A DNA stretch of 64,000 bases from an uncultured Collinsella sp. (lineage in GTDB: Bacteria; Actinomycetota; Coriobacteriia; Coriobacteriales; Coriobacteriaceae). How positions within the stretch are numbered: position 1 is the stretch's first letter; every line of letters begins with the position of its first letter. Below are positions 59,791 to 64,000 of the stretch, in pieces. A program made the translations under genes and the position numbers. The notes beneath the pieces are model-generated. The model had not been told where the DNA came from. It saw only the letters and a list, made by a program, of their open reading frames with translations, and ran no database searches. The stretch is from the NCBI GenBank assembly GCA_959028445.1, contig CAUFRY010000006.1, forward strand, positions 1 through 64,000, read 5' to 3'.

Positions 59791-61392
59791 CTACGCCAGA
59801 CGCGGGAACAGCGGATCGCCCTTCTCGACGGGCTGACCGCCGGCAAGCAGGCCCCAAGTGCAAATGCCCTTGAGGTCGTCGCTCGCGGCCTCGCCCTCAC
59901 AGGACAGACGGCGCAGGGCCTCGGCAGAAGTCTGGGGCATGAGCGGCATCAGCAGGTGAGCGGCAATGCGGATGGCCTCGAGCAGGTTGTAGATCACAAA
60001 TGCCAGCTCGTCAGCCTTGGCCTCGTCCTTGGCAAGCGCCCAGGGCTCGGAGTCCTCGATGTAGTGGTTGGCGGCGTGAATGAGCTCCATGACCTCGTCC
60101 TTGGCTCCGCCGTAATCGAGCACGTCCATCTTGGCCATGTAGCGGTCGACCAGGCCATCGGCGATCTTTGCCAGCGGGTTATCGAACGCATCGAACGATG
60201 CGGGCTTGACGGGCGCGCAACCGTCAAAGTACTTGCCGCTCATGTTGAGCGAACGCGAGATGAGGTTGCCCCAGCTGTTGGCCAGGTCGGCGTTGTAGAC
60301 CTGCTCCATGCGGTCGAAGCTGATGGCACCGTCGGTGCCGGGGACGACGTCGGTCATAAAGTAGTAGCGATAGCCCTCGACGCCCAGCATGTCGATAACG
60401 TCCTGCGGAGCAATGGCGTTGCCGCGGCTCTTGGACATCTTCTCGGCCTTGCCGGTCTCGGCATTGCGCACGGTCAGGAAGCCGTGGGCAAAGACGTGCT
60501 CGGGCAGGGCCTCGCCGATGGCCATGAGCATGGCGGGCCAAATGACGCAGTGGAAGCGGATGATGTCCTTACCCACGATGTGGAACTGCGCGGGCCAGCG
60601 ATAGGCCAGCTCGGCACGCGCCTCGTCGGTGTCGACACCGTAGCCGACGGCCGTCATATAGTTGAGCAGAGCATCGAACCACACGTAGGTCACGTGACCC
60701 TCGTCAAACGGGACCTGAATGCCCCAGTCAAAGCTCGTACGGCTCACGGAAAGGTCGTTGAGGCCGCCCTCGACAAAGCTGCGAACCTCGTTCATGCGGA
60801 ACGCAGGCTCGACAAAGTCGGGATGCTCGTCATAGAGCTTAAGCAGCTTGTCCTGGAAGGCGGAAAGCTTAAAGAAGTAGGACTCCTCCTGCACGCGCTC
60901 AAGCGGACGGTGGCAGTCGGGGCACAGGTGCTGGCCGACGCTGCCGTACTCCTCGTCGCCCTTCTGGACCTGCGTATCGGTAAAGTAGGTCTCGTCAGGC
61001 ACGCAATACCAGCCGTCGTAGCTGCCCTTATACAGGTAGCCGGACTCCTTCATGCGCTCCCACAGGTACTGCACGGCATGGTGCTGGCGCGGCTCGGTGG
61101 TGCGGATGAAGTCATCATTGGAAATCTCGAGCTTGCTCCAAAGCTCCTTGAAGTGCGGAGCCTGGCTATCGGTCCACTCCTGCGGCGTCATGTTGTGCTT
61201 GGCTGCGGCCTCGGCGACCTTCTCGCCGTGCTCGTCCATGCCGGTCAGGAATTTGACGTTATAGCCGGCGGAACGGCGATAGCGAGCCTGAACGTCGGCG
61301 ATGATGGTGGAATAAGCCGTGCCCAGGTGCGGATCGGCATTGACGTAGTAGATGGGCGTCGTGATAAAGAACGAAGGCTTGCTTTGATCCAT
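59791..61392 (-). CDS. metG: Methionyl-tRNA synthetase
   Basis: A 533-residue class I MetRS. The HIGH-like motif is ADPHLGTAYS in TPIYYVNADPHLG, the signature loop is KMSKSRGN, and a Zn-knuckle region has CVPDE and CPDCHR. It lacks the C-terminal tRNA-binding dimerisation domain present in some bacteria. Charges initiator and elongator tRNA-Met. Leads the metG-rsmA-tatD-tRNA-Leu group. Confidence 0.97.
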   Translation of the reverse strand: MDQSKPSFFITTPIYYVNADPHLGTAYSTIIADVQARYRRSAGYNVKFLTGMDEHGEKVAEAAAKHNMTPQEWTDSQAPHFKELWSKLEISNDDFIRTTEPRQHHAVQYLWERMKESGYLYKGSYDGWYCVPDETYFTDTQVQKGDEEYGSVGQHLCPDCHRPLERVQEESYFFKLSAFQDKLLKLYDEHPDFVEPAFRMNEVRSFVEGGLNDLSVSRTSFDWGIQVPFDEGHVTYVWFDALLNYMTAVGYGVDTDEARAELAYRWPAQFHIVGKDIIRFHCVIWPAMLMAIGEALPEHVFAHGFLTVRNAETGKAEKMSKSRGNAIAPQDVIDMLGVEGYRYYFMTDVVPGTDGAISFDRMEQVYNADLANSWGNLISRSLNMSGKYFDGCAPVKPASFDAFDNPLAKIADGLVDRYMAKMDVLDYGGAKDEVMELIHAANHYIEDSEPWALAKDEAKADELAFVIYNLLEAIRIAAHLLMPLMPQTSAEALRRLSCEGEAASDDLKGICTWGLLAGGQPVEKGDPLFPRLA

Positions 61393-61461
61393 GGGGTTTG
61401 TCCTCCAGAAAAACGTTGCATACAGAGGATGATTCTAGCGCAAGGGCTGGATATCCTCCAT

Positions 61462-62340
61462 CTATTGCATATCGAGCACCATGGCATAGACATCGCGCTT
61501 GCGGCGCGAATACTTCTGAGACAGGCGCTTGGCCGCCGCAGAGGCGGGCTCCCCCTCCTCGAGCGCGGCGCGGATATCCTCGCGCAAGGCCTCGTCAGGA
61601 TCCACTGCCGCGGCGCCAACCGGCACGATACCGGCCTCCTCATCCTCGCACGGTGGCGCGATGACCAGCGCAATCTCGCCCTTTACCTCGCCGCGGGCAC
61701 GCAGCTCCTCGGCAAGCTGGGTGGCACGCCCACGCAAGACCTCCTCGTGCAGCTTGGTGAGTTCGCGGCAGACGGCAACCTCACGCTGGGGAAAAACCTC
61801 GGCCACGGATTCGAGCGTCGCCACGATGCGATGTGGAGACTCGTAGAAGATGAGCGCACCGGGCACCACGGCAAGGCGCTGCAAACGGCGCACGCGGTCG
61901 CCGTGCTTTCGGCCCAAAAAGCCCTCGAAGAAAAAATGCTCGCAGGGAATGCCGGACGAAACAAGCGCCGTGACGCAAGCAGAGGGCCCGGGAATAACTT
62001 CGACGGGCACATCGGCCTCACGCGCCGCCTCGACCAGCGCCTGGCCGGGATCGGACACGCTCGGCATGCCGGCGTCCGAGGCAAAGGCGAGGGTCTCCCC
62101 CGCCAGCAGACGGTCGACCAGGCCGGCGGCGCGGCTGGCGATCACATTCTCGTCGCAACGGACAAGCGGCTTGGAAATGCCCAGGTGCATCAGCAGCTTT
62201 GACGTCACACGCGTGTCTTCGCAGCAGATGGCATCGGCGGCGGCAAACGCCTCGCCAACGCGCGGGGACAGGTCACCCAGGTTGCCGATGGGCGTGCCGA
62301 CCACATAGAGTTTGCCCGTATGGGCGCTGTTTTGCGTCAT
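61462..62340 (-). CDS. rsmI: 16S rRNA (cytidine1402-2'-O)-methyltransferase
   Basis: A 292-residue tetrapyrrole-methylase-fold enzyme. VGTPIGNLGDLSPRV, EDTRVTSKLLMHL, SDAGMPSVSDPG and FYESPHRI are the RsmI signatures. The C-terminal helical domain (SAAAKRLSQKYSRRKRDVY) is complete. With RsmH it makes m4Cm1402 in the ribosomal P site. It starts 6 bp after the GH5-fold gene and may be coupled to it. Confidence 0.96.
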   Translation of the reverse strand: MTQNSAHTGKLYVVGTPIGNLGDLSPRVGEAFAAADAICCEDTRVTSKLLMHLGISKPLVRCDENVIASRAAGLVDRLLAGETLAFASDAGMPSVSDPGQALVEAAREADVPVEVIPGPSACVTALVSSGIPCEHFFFEGFLGRKHGDRVRRLQRLAVVPGALIFYESPHRIVATLESVAEVFPQREVAVCRELTKLHEEVLRGRATQLAEELRARGEVKGEIALVIAPPCEDEEAGIVPVGAAAVDPDEALREDIRAALEEGEPASAAAKRLSQKYSRRKRDVYAMVLDMQ

Positions 62341-62346
62341 ATCAAC

Positions 62347-63408
62347 CTATTCAATCATGCCGCGCTCGAGCGTACCGAGCGCCGCGCGGGCGTCCCATGC
62401 TGCAATGCGCTTCTCGGTCTTCCACGTTTGGAAGAACCAACCGGCAGCCGGCGCAAACGAAGCCAGCTGGTTGGCGATAAACACGCGCTCGTAGGCATTG
62501 CGGCCCTCGGGCGTAACCGACGAGTTGGCAAAGATCGCCGCACCCGACCATTCGCCCACCAGCACGGGGAACCCAGTCGAAATCGCTTCTTTAAGCTCGC
62601 GCTTGTTACGCGAAATCGCCGTCGTCAGCCCGCGGGGGCTCGTGATGTCGAGCGCATGCTCGTCGCGGTAATGGTACAGGTGAAGGTCCATGTAGACGTT
62701 CTTGTACTTGGCGCCGCGCATAAAATGCTTCCACTCGCTGGGATGCCCCGAAGACGAAAAGACGACGATCTTATCCTCGGGCATATACGAACGGACGAGC
62801 TCGTAGGCATCGCGATAGAAATTGCGCAGGTAGTGAGCCGGAATGCCATCCGTCATGGCAAAGAGGCTCTTGCGAACGCTCATCTGCGGCGTATCCAGCA
62901 GCTCAATGCCCAGCAGGCTCTCGGCCTCGCCGTAACGCTCGGCCAAGCGCTCGAGCACGTCGAGTGCGACATGTCGGCCGTTAGTGGACGAATGCCACTC
63001 GGCAACAGCCTCCGGCGTGGCGGGCGAATCGTTGGAATCGCCCTGGCCACCGGGCACAGTCGCCAGGTCAAGCAGCACGCGAATGTTGTACTTGGCAGCC
63101 CACTCAATCGCGCGGTCGATGTAATCGACAACCGAGATGTAGGAGGCATCGGACTCCTGTGAGCCAAAGGCATACCAGGGCACCGGCAGGCGCACGGCGT
63201 TGAGGCCGATCTGCGCCATGCGACGGAAATCATCCTCGCTCACAAACGTCTCGTAATGACGGCGCATGCGCTCGTTATAGGCGGCGGTGCCCATGGCCTC
63301 CTGCAGCTCGGCCGCGTTGGATGCACCGGTCGCCGCATATAGCGACGGGGTCACCCAAGGCTCGGGAATAAACCAGCCAGAGAGATTAACGCCGAGTATC
63401 CTCTCCAT
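62347..63408 (-). CDS. GH5-fold glycoside hydrolase-like protein with altered acid/base site
   Basis: A 353-residue TIM-barrel protein resembling GH5 exo-glucanases: GVNLSGWFIPEPW at the start, NAVRLPVPWYAF, YMDLHLYHY, and the nucleophile strand FPVLVGEWSGA (Glu286). At the acid/base site, where GH5 has NEP after strand 4, the sequence is LLGIELLDTPQ (Asp172-Thr173-Pro174), so the catalytic Glu is replaced by Thr. No signal peptide, hence cytoplasmic. It may be a non-hydrolytic binder or use another acid. ATG 63408 follows GAAGGGGG; the longer upstream frame lacks a ribosome site. Confidence 0.85.
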   Translation of the reverse strand: MERILGVNLSGWFIPEPWVTPSLYAATGASNAAELQEAMGTAAYNERMRRHYETFVSEDDFRRMAQIGLNAVRLPVPWYAFGSQESDASYISVVDYIDRAIEWAAKYNIRVLLDLATVPGGQGDSNDSPATPEAVAEWHSSTNGRHVALDVLERLAERYGEAESLLGIELLDTPQMSVRKSLFAMTDGIPAHYLRNFYRDAYELVRSYMPEDKIVVFSSSGHPSEWKHFMRGAKYKNVYMDLHLYHYRDEHALDITSPRGLTTAISRNKRELKEAISTGFPVLVGEWSGAAIFANSSVTPEGRNAYERVFIANQLASFAPAAGWFFQTWKTEKRIAAWDARAALGTLERGMIE

Positions 63409-63595
63409 CACTGCCCCCTTCGGATCATGCAGGTCGAACCCGCATCGTATTGCGTAGGATAAGTATCTTTTTGAGTATACCCGCGTGTGCGGACAGGCGA
63501 CCGAACGGTCTGTAAAGTGACGCGAAAGTGGGAGGAATATCTGGGCGGGCCCGAGATGGCGCGCCGAGATGTACATATGCGCCGGAAGTAGGCGG

Positions 63596-63646
63596 CCGGA
63601 AAGCGCATCCCGTTTTTCGCAAAAGACTGGGATGCATTTTCCGCGG
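63596..63646. repeat. GGGATGC...TTTTCCGCGG hairpin, relative of the 14-kb array
   Basis: CCGGAAAGCGCATCCC (63596-63611) pairs with GGGATGCATTTTCCG (63629-63643) with two mismatches around a 17-nt loop. The right arm is close to the unpaired left arm at 14429-14445 (GGGATGCACTTTCCGCG), linking two loci 49 kb apart. Confidence 0.8.
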
Positions 63647-63662
63647 GTCCACATAAAAGAAA

Positions 63663-63684
63663 AGGACCCCTTTGCAGAGGTCCT
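63663..63684 (-). terminator. tRNA-Phe terminator
   Basis: AGGACC / GGTCCT stem with a 10-nt loop, followed on the minus strand by TTTCTTTT; 14 bp after the tRNA-Phe 3' end. Confidence 0.8.
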
Positions 63685-63697
63685 AGTCAATTCAAGG

Positions 63698-63770
<73 letters not shown>

Positions 63771-63893
63771 ATTTGAGGTGTGCCTTGTTTCAAGGCTTGA
63801 TTAGTATAACCAAGGACGCGTTCCGGTCAACCGAGAATTTTAAAAAAGTTTTTGAGCACAGCCTCGGTTCTATAAATCGGCACGTCAGAGACA

Positions 63894-64000
63894 TCAGCCG
63901 GCAGCAAGAAGTTTTTCGCTCAGAGCCGCACGGGCAAACTCACTTGGCGTCATCCCCTCGGCAGCCGCCCGTCGACGAATGGCCTCCTTCATTCCCAGAG
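63894..64000 (-). CDS. Partial ribbon-helix-helix-like protein (C-terminal 34 residues)
   Basis: The minus-strand frame open to the window edge reads LGMKEAIRRRAAAEGMTPSE, then FARAALSEKLLAAG and a TGA stop at 63894-63896. The helix-turn-helix spacing and the GMTPSEFARAAL pattern resemble the C-terminal half of CopG/RHH-type DNA-binding proteins, including many type II antitoxins. The start and any partner gene are outside the window. Confidence 0.5.
   Translation of the reverse strand, partial: LGMKEAIRRRAAAEGMTPSEFARAALSEKLLAAG

Noticed and set aside
63409..63690. Upstream in-frame extension of the GH5-fold gene
   Set aside because: The extension reads through a repeat hairpin and ends at the tRNA-Phe terminator; ATG 63408 has a good ribosome site and begins the fold.

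Overview
The window is about 64 kb of GC-rich bacterial DNA, most probably a chromosome segment of a human-gut Collinsella (Coriobacteriia, Actinomycetota). I infer this from the high-GC codon use, the gene complement (paired Feo proteins, a nickel lactate-racemase cluster, Ebg-type beta-galactosidase, YhgE/Pip exporters, VanRS-like and Pho-like two-component systems) and the tRNA types. No rRNA, CRISPR array, transposase or prophage was seen.

Layout. 0.2-1.4 kb: an AAA+ ATPase with phased upstream repeats. 1.7-7.1 kb (minus): iron uptake (two FeoA, FeoB, a Cys-rich FeoB partner) followed by an OYE-type flavin reductase. 7.3-9.2 kb: an HPr-like protein and an amino-acid permease. 9.4-14.2 kb: ebgA-ebgC with three identical operators and a divergent LacI regulator. 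14.5-17.2 kb: aspS and serB. 17.3-22 kb: larB-larC-tetR convergent to larA-larD. 22.8-27.7 kb: ppc, hisS and an MFS remnant. 27.8-30.2 kb: an M20 hydrolase and an EamA exporter. 30.6-35.6 kb: two large YhgE/Pip proteins. 35.9-40.7 kb: htpG, a GNAT enzyme and a CpsB/CpsD/Wzz-type tyrosine-phosphorylation module. 40.9-46 kb: PhoR/PhoB-like pair, pstB, and a VanS/VanR-like pair divergent from a D,D-carboxypeptidase. 47.6-53.1 kb: a plastic tRNA-flanked region with tRNA-Ser(GCT), a second AAA+ ATPase, an unrecognised 813-residue protein, a tRNA-Arg(ACG) array and odd tRNA-derived repeats. 53.1-63.8 kb: serS, proC, rlmH, an SPFH protein, tRNA-Leu, tatD, ksgA, metG, rsmI, a GH5-fold protein with a lost catalytic residue, and tRNA-Phe. 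A ribbon-helix-helix-like partial gene ends the window.

Most unusual features. (1) A family of nested intergenic hairpins at 19751-19877 and 22695-22811, with a degenerate copy at 22594-22686: stem sequences differ completely while two 12-nt internal-loop strands and the 15-bp inner-stem length are kept; the copies bracket larD-larA. (2) tRNA-linked composite elements in which a tRNA 3' half is joined to a module with a covarying two-tier hairpin and an inverted T-arm sequence, found beside both tRNA-Ser and tRNA-Arg. (3) Two paralogous AAA+ ATPases, each preceded by its own about 10-bp phased repeat array. (4) An HPr paralogue with His15 and a natural Asp at position 46. (5) A lar cluster whose LarC lacks the C-terminal LarC2 part.

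All calls come from reading the sequence and recalled family knowledge; no database search was run.
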